Positions 1 through 9,109 are shown, counted from the stretch's first letter. The stretch: 64,000 nucleotides of DNA from Azomonas agilis (GCF_007830255.1 NZ_VLKG01000003.1:1-64000), one strand, 5' to 3'. Notes: generated by a model from the sequence alone, not told the origin. A program made the numbers and translations.

Positions 1-185
1 CCCCCCAAACCTGCTTGAATTGCGGCTGTTTGCCGGATTCGAGGCCGAACGGTAGCGCAGGGCTTGGAATAAGAGAATGAACCTGCAATGCCTGTGGTGT
101 CAGGCACGACCGCGATATTAACGCGGCTAAGAACATGCTTGCGGTCGGGCATGGCCGTCCAGTAGTGGGAATCCCCGTCCTTTAG
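1..185 (+). pseudogene. tnpB: 3' end of an IS200/IS605-family tnpB (OrfB), broken by an in-frame stop
   Basis: Reading from base 3, the translation shows the C-terminal zinc ribbon and last RuvC motif of TnpB: CLNC at 12-23, then the second pair TCNACG at 81-98, then RHDRDINAAKNMLAVGHG and a stop at 183-185. TnpB is the RNA-guided nuclease encoded by IS200/IS605 elements. Between the two Cys pairs, codon 78-80 is TGA where the family has a conserved Trp (the usual context is REWTC; here it is RE-stop-TC). The gene therefore cannot make the full protein unless this stop is suppressed. The 5' part lies outside the window, so whether the element is intact upstream is unknown. Identity as tnpB is sure from the motifs; inactivity is inferred from the stop. 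Confidence 0.85.
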
Positions 186-202
186 GGCGGGGAGGATGTC
201 AA
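171..202 (+). mobile_element. Right end (hairpin) of the IS200/IS605-type element
   Basis: An 8-bp stem (173-180 with 185-192, one G-T wobble) closes a TTTA loop. It overlaps the tnpB stop codon and is followed by AGGATGTCAA. This is the usual subterminal hairpin and tail of IS200/IS605 right ends, which lack inverted repeats and are cut as single strands. The tip is probably near 202, ten bases before the stop codon of the ornithine decarboxylase gene on the other strand. In active elements the same segment is the 3' part of the omega RNA that guides TnpB. Confidence 0.75.
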
Positions 203-211
203 AGGATAGGA

Positions 212-1375
212 TTAGATGTAGTACGCCTTCAGGGGTGGGAAGCCGTTAAATTCCACGGCGCTGTAGCTGGTGGTATAAGCACCCGTGGAGAACCAGTACA
301 GACGATCGCCGCTGGCCAAATTTAGTGGCAGGCCGTATTTGTAGTTTTCGTACATGATGTCGGCGCTGTCGCAGGTGGGGCCAGCGATGATGACTTCTTC
401 CATCTCGCCTTGCTTTTCCGTCCAGATTGGGAACTTGATGGATTCGTCCATGGTTTCGATCAGGCCGGAAAATTTGCCCACATCGGTATACACCCAGCGC
501 TCCACAGCGGTACGGGATTTACGCGCTACCAGCACCACCTCACTGACCAAAATGCCTGCGTTAGCAATCAGCGAACGGCCCGGTTCGAGGATGATTTCCG
601 GCAGTTCGTCACCAAAGTCTTCTTTCAAGAAGCGGGTGATTTCTGCAGCGTAGGTTTCCAAGCTGTTGGTCTTGGTGATGTAGTTAGCTGGGAAGCCGCC
701 GCCCATGTTGATCATGCGCAGGCTGATGCCGTCTTCCTCTTTCAGACGCTCGAAAATCACCTTGACCTTGGCGATGGCGGCATCCCATACGTCGATGTCG
801 CGCTGTTGGCTGCCGACATGGAAGGACAGACCGTAAGGATCCAAGCCCAATTGTTTAGCCAGAATCAGCAGGTCAAGGGCCATGTCTGGGTTGCAGCCGA
901 ACTTACGCGACAGAGGCCAATCCGCTGAGGTGGAACCCTCGGTGAGAATCCGCACATAAACCTTGGAGCCCGGCGCTGCTTTAGCGATATTGCGCAGATC
1001 CGCTTCAGAGTCGGTGGCGTACATACGCACACCCCGCTCGTAAAAATAGCGGATATCACGGGCTTTTTTGATGGTGTTGCCGTAGCTGATGCGGTCAGCA
1101 CCCACGCCCAACTTCATAATCTTGTCCAGCTCATAGATGGAGGCGATATCGAAGTTGGAGCCTTTATCGCGCAGCATGCTGGCGATTTCATTGGCCGGAT
1201 TAGCTTTAACCGCATAATAAATTTTGGCGAAGGGAAAATTACTCACCAGATCGTCATAAGCTTGGGAAATGACTTGGGTATCGACGACTACAAAGGGGGT
1301 TTCGTGATCGTCAGCAAAGTTTTTCATCCGCTTAAAGGCTTCGCGGTTGTAATAATCTTCGATTTTGATCGACAT
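212..1375 (-). CDS. speC: Ornithine decarboxylase (PLP fold type III)
   Basis: Decarboxylates ornithine to putrescine, the first step of polyamine synthesis, in the cytoplasm. At 387 residues it matches the short eukaryotic-like/Pseudomonas-type enzymes, not the 700-residue E. coli SpeC. YYAVKANP places the PLP lysine at residue 57. HVGSQ, GGGFP and EPGRSLIANAG are the PLP-phosphate and barrel motifs. GPTCDSAD near residue 335 supplies the catalytic Cys and substrate Asp from the neighbouring subunit, which favours ornithine (or lysine/ornithine) over diaminopimelate. The ATG start gives the normal N-terminus. It is transcribed away from prfC behind an unusually long leader of at least 300 bases, described separately. 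The IS remnant abuts its 3' end, so no terminator of its own is visible. Confidence 0.93.
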   Translation of the reverse strand: MSIKIEDYYNREAFKRMKNFADDHETPFVVVDTQVISQAYDDLVSNFPFAKIYYAVKANPANEIASMLRDKGSNFDIASIYELDKIMKLGVGADRISYGNTIKKARDIRYFYERGVRMYATDSEADLRNIAKAAPGSKVYVRILTEGSTSADWPLSRKFGCNPDMALDLLILAKQLGLDPYGLSFHVGSQQRDIDVWDAAIAKVKVIFERLKEEDGISLRMINMGGGFPANYITKTNSLETYAAEITRFLKEDFGDELPEIILEPGRSLIANAGILVSEVVLVARKSRTAVERWVYTDVGKFSGLIETMDESIKFPIWTEKQGEMEEVIIAGPTCDSADIMYENYKYGLPLNLASGDRLYWFSTGAYTTSYSAVEFNGFPPLKAYYI

Positions 1376-1593
1376 GCCGGACTCCGCAAGATGCAGTAAT
1401 GGTGGACAACAAGTGGTATGAGTCAGGCCATATTGACCTGTCCCGAACGCCTGATCAGTTTCCCCACTTTGGTTCGCCTACTTCCCAAGGCATGTCGCCG
1501 AGCATCACCGGTACCGGATGGCTCCGGTAACCTCTCGTCGTCAGTACTTGAGCCGGATGGATCGTTTCCAGCTTGGACGTTCGGGCGGGAACT
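1376..1593 (-). promoter_or_regulatory. Structured leader region upstream of ornithine decarboxylase
   Basis: This is the untranslated stretch between a 27-codon ORF and the decarboxylase start. On the minus strand it holds a perfect 7-bp stem (1523-1529 with 1512-1518, four-base loop). It also holds a 6-bp stem around 1425-1441 (CAGGTC pairing with GGCCTG) and a GCCT/AGGC pair near 1475-1490. No known riboswitch consensus was recognised by eye. The length and stems suggest post-transcriptional control of polyamine synthesis, but that is inference. Confidence 0.35.
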
Positions 1594-1677
1594 TTAGGAC
1601 CAAGGCTCGTACAGATCAATCAAAAAATGCCCTACTCCCGTTTTTTTGCTAGCACGCTCTGAATAACGAACTTCCAT
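1594..1677 (-). CDS. Candidate 27-residue leader peptide upstream of ornithine decarboxylase
   Basis: An ATG-initiated ORF of 27 codons begins MEVRYSERASKKTG and ends YEPWS before TAA. It lies on the same strand as the decarboxylase, about 220 bases upstream. It is basic at the N-terminus and has no recognised domain. The ribosome binding site is weak. Leader ORFs that sense ornithine are known upstream of speF in enteric bacteria, but this peptide does not resemble that one. It could equally be a chance ORF; conservation would decide. Confidence 0.25.
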   Translation of the reverse strand: MEVRYSERASKKTGVGHFLIDLYEPWS

Positions 1678-1724
1678 GACCGTTATGCAGTTCCAACGGA
1701 CAGCTCGTAAGGATCAGTTTGCAC

Positions 1725-1730
1725 TATAAT
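1725..1730 (+). promoter_or_regulatory. -10 element (TATAAT) of the prfC promoter
   Basis: A consensus TATAAT lies 41 bases before the prfC ATG. No good -35 hexamer is seen at 16-18 bases upstream. The match to consensus and the position make a sigma70 promoter likely. Confidence 0.5.
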
Positions 1731-1770
1731 CCCGCCCTTTCTTTTGACCTGCCTTGCAACCGGGACTGCC

Positions 1771-3354
1771 ATGACTACCCAGGCTACAGAAGTCGCCAAA
1801 CGGCGCACCTTCGCCATCATCTCCCACCCTGATGCCGGTAAAACCACCATTACCGAAAAACTTTTGCTGATGGGACAGGCCATTGCCGTGGCCGGTACGG
1901 TCAAATCGCGTAAATCCGACCGCCATGCCACCTCTGACTGGATGGAAATGGAGAAGCAGCGCGGCATCTCCATCACCACCTCGGTGATGCAGTTCCCCTA
2001 CCGCAAACACATGATCAACCTGCTGGACACCCCCGGCCACGAGGACTTCTCAGAGGATACCTACCGCACCCTGACCGCTGTGGACAGCGCGCTGATGGTG
2101 CTCGACGGCGGTAAAGGGGTTGAGCCGCGTACCATTGCCCTGATGGAAGTCTGCCGTCTGCGGGACACGCCCATTGTCAGTTTTATCAACAAGCTCGACC
2201 GCGATATCCGCGACCCCATTGAGCTGCTGGACGAAATCGAAGCTGTACTCAAGATCAAGGCCGCGCCCATTACTTGGCCCATCGGCTGCTATAAAGACTT
2301 CAAGGGTGTGTACCATCTGGCGGAAGATAAAATCTTCGTCTACGTCCCCGGTCATGGCCATGAGCGTATCGAAGTGCCGGTGATTCAGGGGCTGGATTCT
2401 GATGAGGCCCGCGCCCACCTTGGCGATCTGTACGACAGCTTTTTAGAGCAGCTTGAGCTGGTGCAGGGTGCTTGCCATGAGTTTGATCGCCAAGCCTTTC
2501 TTGACGGGCAGATGACCCCGGTATTCTTCGGCACGGCCTTGGGCAACTTTGGCGTGGATCAGGTGTTGGACTGCGTGGTGGATTGGGCACCGCAACCCTT
2601 ATCCCGTGCTGCCCATGAGCGGGTGGTGGAGCCGGTGGAAGAAAAATTCACCGGCTTCGTGTTTAAGATTCAAGCCAACATGGACCCCAAACACCGCGAC
2701 CGCATTGCCTTCATGCGCATCTGCTCGGGCAAATACGAGAAAGGCATGAAGCTGCGCCATGTGCGCACCAAAAAGGATTTGAAGATCGCCGATGCTCTGA
2801 CCTTCTTCTCCAGCGAGCGCGAGCAATTAGAAGAGGCTTGGGCGGGCGACATCATTGGTTTGCACAACCACGGCACCATCCAGATCGGCGACACCTTCAC
2901 CGAGGGCGAAATACTGGCCTTCACTGGCATTCCCCACTTTGCGCCGGAACTCTTTCGCCGCGTGCGCCTCAAAGATCCACTTAAGTCTAAGCAATTACGT
3001 CAGGGTTTACAGGAGCTGGCCGAAGAAGGTGCGACCCAAGTGTTCTTCCCTGAGCGCAGTAACGACATTATTTTAGGCGCGGTTGGGATACTGCAATTTG
3101 ATGTGGTCGCCAGCCGTCTCAAAGAGGAATATAAAGTGGAATGTTCCTACGAGGCTATTAATGTTTGGTCAGCGCGTTGGATCGAGTGCAACGATAAGAA
3201 GAAGTTAGAAGACTTTAAAACCAAAGCCTTTGAAAACTTAGCCGTTGATGGTGGAGGACATTTGACTTATTTAGCGCCCACACGAGTAAATCTTAGCCTA
3301 ATGGAAGAGCGGTGGCCGGAAGTTAAGTTTCGCGCAACAAGAGAGCATCATTGA
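1771..3354 (+). CDS. prfC: Peptide chain release factor 3 (RF3)
   Basis: A GTPase that removes RF1/RF2 from the ribosome after termination. The 527 residues match the family length (529 in E. coli). The N-terminal G domain shows SHPDAGKTT (P-loop), the switch-I region around the Arg-Gly-Ile-Ser segment [18 protein letters not shown] (G3) and NKLD (G4). Domains II and III follow, with the typical ending LAPTRVNL and RWPEVKF. The ATG at 1771 is chosen over an in-frame TTG at 1744 because it gives the family N-terminus, [20 protein letters not shown]. It is a single-gene unit with its own promoter and a strong terminator at 3373-3394. Confidence 0.96.
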   Translation: MTTQATEVAKRRTFAIISHPDAGKTTITEKLLLMGQAIAVAGTVKSRKSDRHATSDWMEMEKQRGISITTSVMQFPYRKHMINLLDTPGHEDFSEDTYRTLTAVDSALMVLDGGKGVEPRTIALMEVCRLRDTPIVSFINKLDRDIRDPIELLDEIEAVLKIKAAPITWPIGCYKDFKGVYHLAEDKIFVYVPGHGHERIEVPVIQGLDSDEARAHLGDLYDSFLEQLELVQGACHEFDRQAFLDGQMTPVFFGTALGNFGVDQVLDCVVDWAPQPLSRAAHERVVEPVEEKFTGFVFKIQANMDPKHRDRIAFMRICSGKYEKGMKLRHVRTKKDLKIADALTFFSSEREQLEEAWAGDIIGLHNHGTIQIGDTFTEGEILAFTGIPHFAPELFRRVRLKDPLKSKQLRQGLQELAEEGATQVFFPERSNDIILGAVGILQFDVVASRLKEEYKVECSYEAINVWSARWIECNDKKKLEDFKTKAFENLAVDGGGHLTYLAPTRVNLSLMEERWPEVKFRATREHH

Positions 3355-3372
3355 CTTTAACGCTTTTAAAAT

Positions 3373-3400
3373 AAAAGCCCTAACAAGGGCTTTTATTTTT
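3373..3400. terminator. Bidirectional intrinsic terminator between prfC and the surface-polysaccharide block
   Basis: An 8-bp stem AAAAGCCC/GGGCTTTT (3373-3380 with 3387-3394) with a 6-base loop is followed by a T-rich run on the plus strand. The flanking A-run serves the minus strand, so it ends both convergent units. Confidence 0.85.
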
Positions 3401-3406
3401 AGCACC

Positions 3407-5434
3407 CTAAAGTTGAGTTAGCTTAATCCATACTAGCCCAACTCCTAGTAAACGCTCATCAGAAGATAATGCTAAGGATTTTGGTGATTTTGGATTATTA
3501 TACTTAAACTCAATAGTCAATCCATTAGAATTAGACTGCACAATATTATCTGGCAAGTCCAACCTAAAAATTTTGTCAACCACACCAGATGGATAATTAA
3601 AGGATATATCTTGCAGCCATTGTCCATTAATAAAAACATGGGCCGTCAGCTGCGGATGAGTGCTGGACAAATAAGCATGCATGTTAAAACTAATGGAATA
3701 ATTAGCTTTAACATCAGCAGCTATAGGGAGATTTACCCTAGATGATACTGAATTTGACCAAACACCCCAAGCCTCCGGAGTAGACCATCCAGAAGCAAGT
3801 ACATTAGTGCCTACCTGATTATTATTAAAATAGAAAACCTGTGACTCACCGGATCTTTCTTTAACAGAGCAAAGATAGGTTTTTTCTGCATTAATATTTA
3901 AGTCCAACTTTCTACAACTTGATTTTACCCATTCAAGATTAAATTCATCAAGTTTTGCAGGAACAAAAGCTAAATCATGGTCTAAAAATATAGCGAACCT
4001 ATCCCCTGTATGCTTAGCTATTTTAGACTTAATAATCGCTCCTAATTCAAACCGAGAAAAACCTGGATAATCCTCATTGATACCAATAAAAGATACATCT
4101 TTTACATTTTTGCCTAATATAGGAGCAAAATAAGCGAGCGGTTTAGAAAGCAGTAAAAACTGTGTATTCTCTGAAAACTGTACTTCCGGATCAGCGAATA
4201 CAGTTTCAGCATACTGTTTCCTACCCCAGTGAGGGTAGTTCGTAAAACTTATAACCAACAAACTAAAAACTAAAAAACACACTAAACCCATGGTGTCTTT
4301 TTTGAGCTTAAACATCCGTCTAGCTAAAAGAACCAAAAAAGCCCCAACCACAATACCCAGCAAGGCTTCAATAGCTACTGCATAACGTAGAATAGAAAAT
4401 AACGTCTCCCATAAAATATAAGAGCCCCCTATAAAAATTAATATAAAATTAGCGGTCGAGCTAGTCTGTGTCGACCTATTAAATAACAGGAGTAAAATAA
4501 CCCCTAAAAAAGCTATAAAGCTTACAGCAAAACGTGGATCAGCAAAACTTGGCTCTGCAACCGTCATCGGGCCTTCAATGATCCAATAAAACGGATAGAA
4601 CAAAGCTTGAAACCAAGATGTCGGTTTAAAACGATTATCCATACCTCCAGGGCTCACCTCCATCCAAGATGAGCCAAATATGTGGTTAAACATAGGAAAT
4701 AGGGGATTACCGGTCAATTGGTAGAGTTGATATCCCCAGACACCCCATAATACTAAAAATGCCAGCCACCAACCTAAACAAAATACTAGAACGGCCCCGA
4801 TATTTTTTTTATTAACACCATCGAATAAAAGCACTGCTAATACAGCAGCCGGAGCATAAATCACAGCGGTTAACTTAAGCCCGGCAGCTGTACCTATAAG
4901 AACTCCAGAAACCAAGGCAGCTTTCATATTAATGCAGCCATAGTTTCTGATAGAAAATAACAAAGTGACTAAACCAGCTAAAACAAATACAGCTAATGTT
5001 ACTTCATTAAACGTTGTCCCAGCTTGGCTCAGTGTCGCTGCTCCGGTAACACCGAATACAGTAGCTAATAGAGATAACGCGCGCCATTGCGGAACACTTA
5101 ATGCGAAAAACACTTCAGCAGAGATCCACAAAACTAAAAATATTAAAAACCCATAAGGAATTCCGGCAACAAAAGCCAAAATACGTGGATAATCAAACAA
5201 TACAAATGTAGATAACCAATAATAAGGTATATCCAACAGAGGATGAAAATAAGTTTGAATACCTGCAGCTAAGGCATCCACCTCTAATCTATTATTTAAA
5301 TATGAATATGCATTATATAAATGGTAATTTTTTAAATCCCAGTTAGCATCTTGCCCTAACACAACTGAGACAGAACACCCTATCAATAAGCATATCAGTA
5401 ATCCAAGTAAACTTGGCCTAGGAGTTAACAGCAT
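3407..5434 (-). CDS. Large polytopic membrane protein, probable GT-C-type glycosyltransferase
   Basis: About 675 residues with roughly eleven hydrophobic segments in the first two thirds and a soluble C-terminal part of about 220 residues. The first periplasmic loop carries an acidic stretch, GQDANWDLKNYHLYN, as in GT-C enzymes that use polyprenyl-phosphate sugars. It sits last in a run with GtrA and a GtrB-like transferase. In serotype-converting gtr cassettes this third place is held by the strain-specific transferase, so that is the inferred role: adding a side-group sugar to O-antigen in the periplasm. Start choice is open. ATG at 5434 was taken; a TTG at 5497 has a better ribosome site (GGAG, 7-base spacing) and would overlap gtrA. 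The gene is markedly A/T-rich. I did not recognise a named family. Confidence 0.6.
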   Translation of the reverse strand: MLLTPRPSLLGLLICLLIGCSVSVVLGQDANWDLKNYHLYNAYSYLNNRLEVDALAAGIQTYFHPLLDIPYYWLSTFVLFDYPRILAFVAGIPYGFLIFLVLWISAEVFFALSVPQWRALSLLATVFGVTGAATLSQAGTTFNEVTLAVFVLAGLVTLLFSIRNYGCINMKAALVSGVLIGTAAGLKLTAVIYAPAAVLAVLLFDGVNKKNIGAVLVFCLGWWLAFLVLWGVWGYQLYQLTGNPLFPMFNHIFGSSWMEVSPGGMDNRFKPTSWFQALFYPFYWIIEGPMTVAEPSFADPRFAVSFIAFLGVILLLLFNRSTQTSSTANFILIFIGGSYILWETLFSILRYAVAIEALLGIVVGAFLVLLARRMFKLKKDTMGLVCFLVFSLLVISFTNYPHWGRKQYAETVFADPEVQFSENTQFLLLSKPLAYFAPILGKNVKDVSFIGINEDYPGFSRFELGAIIKSKIAKHTGDRFAIFLDHDLAFVPAKLDEFNLEWVKSSCRKLDLNINAEKTYLCSVKERSGESQVFYFNNNQVGTNVLASGWSTPEAWGVWSNSVSSRVNLPIAADVKANYSISFNMHAYLSSTHPQLTAHVFINGQWLQDISFNYPSGVVDKIFRLDLPDNIVQSNSNGLTIEFKYNNPKSPKSLALSSDERLLGVGLVWIKLTQL

Positions 5435-5483
5435 ATTTGAGCAATAAAACCCATATTTACGGAAGGGTATAGAATTATAAAAA

Positions 5484-5900
5484 TTACTCCCTGACAATAT
5501 CTTTCTCCATACGAAATACAAATAATCTAGTCATTAAAAAATTAAAGGCAAGCCCTGTACAAGAGCCTGCCGCCACAGCTAAAACTGGCTGCATATGAAC
5601 ATAGGATACATTTAAAACCAGAAAAAAATAAACGCCATTATTAATAAACCAGCCTAATCCATTGGCAGTAATATAACGCGACCACTCCTTAAAAATACTG
5701 GATTTAGTTGGCGTAAATGTATAGTTCCTGTTCAGCCACCAAGTACAGGTAGCGGCTATTGGGAAAGCAATTAACTGACACCATACTAAGCCGACATGTA
5801 CATATAAAAACTCAACAATCCCAGCGTTTACTATAAAGCCAATAGTACCTACTACTAAAAAACGAAGAAACTGGGGAAATACCGATTTATAAGTAGACAT
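5484..5900 (-). CDS. GtrA-family membrane protein (polyprenyl-phosphate sugar flippase)
   Basis: A 138-residue protein with four transmembrane segments and the GtrA motif CTWWLNRNYTF near residue 55. It starts with FLRFLVVGTIGF, the usual first helix. GtrA proteins are thought to move undecaprenyl-phosphate-linked glucose or other sugars across the inner membrane. It lies seven bases from the GtrB-like transferase (upstream) and directly before the large membrane transferase. This reproduces the order flippase, sugar loader and specific transferase seen in O-antigen modification cassettes, though here the loader precedes. A/T-rich like its neighbours. Confidence 0.85.
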   Translation of the reverse strand: MSTYKSVFPQFLRFLVVGTIGFIVNAGIVEFLYVHVGLVWCQLIAFPIAATCTWWLNRNYTFTPTKSSIFKEWSRYITANGLGWFINNGVYFFLVLNVSYVHMQPVLAVAAGSCTGLAFNFLMTRLFVFRMEKDIVRE

Positions 5901-5906
5901 TAGTGA

Positions 5907-6875
5907 CTAATCCCTAGCAGATGAGCTTAGGCTACTCATATGATCTAACTGCACTGGAGCTGAGTATTGTAAATAGGTTAATAGCCTCAGCTCTCGTCTT
6001 CCTCTTGTCACTGTGTCTAATACTAACCCAGTAACAAAACTCATGGCGGATAACAACATAATACCTGTAGCTAAAACGGCTGTCGGTAATCGAGGAACTA
6101 ACCCTGTATCTATATAGGTCACGATAACTGGCTCTATAATGACCAGTGCTGTGAATATTAATAGAACTGCTATGACTCCAAAAAAGAATAATGGACGTTC
6201 ATGCCGAATCAACTTCAATATCAGCATCAGGATACGCCAGCCATCACGATAAGTTCTTAATTTACTTTGCGAACCCTCAGGACGCCCCTGATAACTCCCC
6301 TCTACATGGGATATTGGTAAGGATAACTCTAGGGCATGCACTGTCAATTCAGTTTCAATATCAAATCCCGAAGATATACTCGGAAAAGACTTTACGAAAC
6401 GGCGGGAGAATGCTTTATACCCAGAAAGCATGTCTTTAACTCTACTCCCAAAAATATTCCGAACCACCCCGGTGAGCAACAGATTTCCTAACCGATGGCC
6501 TTCCCTATACGCTGCTTGCTCTGTTTCTTTTCGAATACAATTAACTAAATCAAATGGCCCGGATAATAACTCAGTGATCAGATCTTTAGCTAAGTATGCA
6601 TCGTAGGTATCATCGCCATCGACCATAATATAAACGTCAGCTTCGATATCTCGAAACATTCTCCGTACGACATTACCTTTACCTTGCTGAGCTTCATGCC
6701 GTACAACAGCTCCTGCTGCCCTTGCAACTTCAGCAGTACGATCAGATGAGTTATTGTCATAAACATAAACTATTGCTTCAGGTAGTGCTTTTTTAAAATC
6801 CAGTACTGTTTTTGCTATAGTAACCTCCTCATTAAAACAAGGAATTAGCACTGCCACGTTTACTGACTGGATCAT
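5907..6875 (-). CDS. GtrB/DPM1-like family 2 glycosyltransferase
   Basis: Likely transfers a sugar from a nucleotide donor to undecaprenyl phosphate on the inner face of the membrane. The N-terminal GT-A domain has VLIPCFNEE, the YDNNSSDRT segment and MVDGDDTYDA, which carries the metal-binding Asp residues. Two C-terminal transmembrane helices (about residues 235-300) anchor it, as in GtrB. The ATG at 6875 is used because it starts MIQSVNVAVLIP; an upstream in-frame extension to 6941 adds residues not seen in the family. The donor sugar cannot be told from the sequence. It forms a unit with gtrA and the large membrane protein downstream. Confidence 0.85.
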   Translation of the reverse strand: MIQSVNVAVLIPCFNEEVTIAKTVLDFKKALPEAIVYVYDNNSSDRTAEVARAAGAVVRHEAQQGKGNVVRRMFRDIEADVYIMVDGDDTYDAYLAKDLITELLSGPFDLVNCIRKETEQAAYREGHRLGNLLLTGVVRNIFGSRVKDMLSGYKAFSRRFVKSFPSISSGFDIETELTVHALELSLPISHVEGSYQGRPEGSQSKLRTYRDGWRILMLILKLIRHERPLFFFGVIAVLLIFTALVIIEPVIVTYIDTGLVPRLPTAVLATGIMLLSAMSFVTGLVLDTVTRGRRELRLLTYLQYSAPVQLDHMSSLSSSARD

Positions 6876-6972
6876 GTAAATACCACTTAAATAAAAAGTT
6901 AAGTCCAAACTATCTTTCAACTCTGCACTAGAATAACACACATTAAAACAGCATTATAATAATGCAACTGGA

Positions 6973-9099
6973 TTAGTCTTTATCTAAAATCACTAACCTT
7001 AAAGTATTCCTCATAAAAGAGGTAAATGAATCTAAAAGTTGCAAATTACCAAAACCACTTAAATGATCACCATCTAAAAACAATGGCTTTCCATCCTGCC
7101 AGCTCTTACAAACATCTTCAAAACACAGTATCGGAAATGGATCCCACACTAAAATTCCAGGTACTTGCTGGGCAATCTGATCAAATGCTTTTAATATAGG
7201 TTGACGATATCGCTCTAAAAGAGCACGAGGCATCTCAAAACCTCGCTGACAATAAAGACTATTTCGATTAAACCAATCAGCACAGCGGAATGCAGAGGCT
7301 TTAAATATAGGTTTTGGTGCTTCAAATACAACCTGTACCCCTTGGAGCCTAAAAGCATTCAAAACAGGAATTGCCCAAGCAATGGAGCGATTACGACCAA
7401 CCTCAGCCTCATAGGAAAACATCTGCAAAGCAGGGTACTTCTCACCAAAGTATGCCCACTGATCAGAAAAGCGCGGTAAGCGTAATGAGGCCAAAAATAA
7501 TATGTCCCCTGGCTTAATACGATTCTGTATATCTTCAAGTGCCCTTTTAGTATGCTCACGACATTCTTTATTTTCAATATCGCGAGCGGGATTAAAACTA
7601 ATAAATGGACAACCTCCATTATTATAAGCGTAAATCCGAACGGATTGACGAACACTAAACTGCTTAAATAAGCCCTCATAAGCTAAAGCATGAGAGTCCC
7701 CAATGACATAGATGCTCTGAGCCTCTAAGGGGCGTACCTCAACACAATTTCGAGGCTCATAAATCATCAATAGTCCTTGACCCACCTGACGATAGGATGG
7801 ATCTCCATTACAACCAGAATATCCTTCTACTATCGAACTACCTCTCGGATACCAAAGCTCTGGTTGCTGTACTACACGACTCAAAGAAAGCTTTGACTGA
7901 TTTTCTGTAATATAACCAGCAGTCCACCATCCAGCCCACACAAACATAATACCCCCAGTAATAACAACTAAAGGCGTTACATGACGTATGTGTTGACTCT
8001 TCCTAATAGGACACTCCACCCAACGGTATGAAATAAAAGCCAGTATAAAAGCTAATATCGCAGCTAAAAGCTGCTGCCATAAAAAATCCAACCCAAGAGT
8101 CCAACGAAATAACACAAAAACAGGCCAGTGCCATAAATACAACGAATAGGATAATAACCCGATTTTAACTAATACAGGCTGACTCAGTAGTTGGCGCAAA
8201 TAATTTGGACTAGCGCTATTAGCCTGCAATGCATAAATTAACCCTAAAGTGGCTAATACTGCTGGTAAGGCTCCAGGGGCTGGAAAAGCCGCTTGCAAAG
8301 TGACACACATAGCATCATCGCAAAAAATCTGTGAAGAAAAACCAAAAGCCAAACAGAGTAAAAATAAAGATCCCCAACCTATATATTGTTGCGGCCTTTG
8401 ATTGATTTGAAAAAAATCAGGTCGTAAGACATGCAGTTGATACAACAATACTCCTGCTGCCAGCTCCCAAAAGCGACTGGGTGATAAAAAATATCCCTGA
8501 ATAGGTTGAGTATGTCCCAACCAAATAGCCCACACAAAAGACAGAATAAAGCCAGCAACAAATATCCAAAAAGAACGCCAGCGACCTAACGAGCTGGCCA
8601 TCCAAGCTAAAAATAAAAATGGAAAAAATAGATAAAACTGCTCTTCTACTGCGAGAGACCAAGTATGAGTATAAGGATTAAACTCAGTCGTAGGAGCAAA
8701 ATAATTGCGGCCATTCTCGGCCAGAATAAAATTACTTAATCCCCAAAAGGCATATAACCCTGTTTGCTGATTAACTGCACTCAGCCAAGAAGAAGGAACT
8801 AACAGAGCCAACCAAAAAGCCGTAACCAGTAAACACACTAAAAGCGCTGGAACAATACGCCGAATTCGACGGGCGTAAAATACCCCCAAAAAAGACCATA
8901 ATCCTCGCCCTTGAAGATTGGCTAAACTGGCACTAACGACAAATCCGGAAATGACAAAAAAAACATCGACTCCAACAAAACCACCCGGCAACCAAGGGCC
9001 ATGCAAATGAAAAACAAATACTGACAACACCGCCAGCGCTCTAAGGCCATCAATATAGGGGTAATAAAGGGTAGCCTCAGATGATGAGCGGGCGGTCAT
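6973..9099 (-). CDS. OafA-like O-acyltransferase with SGNH domain
   Basis: Inner-membrane acyltransferase of about 708 residues. It probably adds acetyl groups to O-antigen or another surface glycan. The first 380 residues are an acyltransferase-3 domain with about ten to eleven helices. It starts YYPYIDGLRALAVLSVFVFH and includes GGFVGVDVFFVISGF and SLAVEEQFYL. After a linking helix comes a periplasmic SGNH hydrolase-like domain: GDSHA near residue 467 and DGDHLSGFGN near residue 672, which hold the Ser and the Asp-x-x-His pair. The start at 9099 is preceded by AAGAG overlapping the stop codon of the large glycosyltransferase, ten bases away. It is therefore probably translated from the same message. 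Confidence 0.9.
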   Translation of the reverse strand: MTARSSSEATLYYPYIDGLRALAVLSVFVFHLHGPWLPGGFVGVDVFFVISGFVVSASLANLQGRGLWSFLGVFYARRIRRIVPALLVCLLVTAFWLALLVPSSWLSAVNQQTGLYAFWGLSNFILAENGRNYFAPTTEFNPYTHTWSLAVEEQFYLFFPFLFLAWMASSLGRWRSFWIFVAGFILSFVWAIWLGHTQPIQGYFLSPSRFWELAAGVLLYQLHVLRPDFFQINQRPQQYIGWGSLFLLCLAFGFSSQIFCDDAMCVTLQAAFPAPGALPAVLATLGLIYALQANSASPNYLRQLLSQPVLVKIGLLSYSLYLWHWPVFVLFRWTLGLDFLWQQLLAAILAFILAFISYRWVECPIRKSQHIRHVTPLVVITGGIMFVWAGWWTAGYITENQSKLSLSRVVQQPELWYPRGSSIVEGYSGCNGDPSYRQVGQGLLMIYEPRNCVEVRPLEAQSIYVIGDSHALAYEGLFKQFSVRQSVRIYAYNNGGCPFISFNPARDIENKECREHTKRALEDIQNRIKPGDILFLASLRLPRFSDQWAYFGEKYPALQMFSYEAEVGRNRSIAWAIPVLNAFRLQGVQVVFEAPKPIFKASAFRCADWFNRNSLYCQRGFEMPRALLERYRQPILKAFDQIAQQVPGILVWDPFPILCFEDVCKSWQDGKPLFLDGDHLSGFGNLQLLDSFTSFMRNTLRLVILDKD

Positions 9100-9109
9100 A
9101 TAAATACTC

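Noticed and set aside
410-928. 172-codon ORF on the plus strand opposite ornithine decarboxylase
   Set aside because: It is antisense to a well-conserved enzyme, has no domain and no ribosome site, and arises from codon bias.
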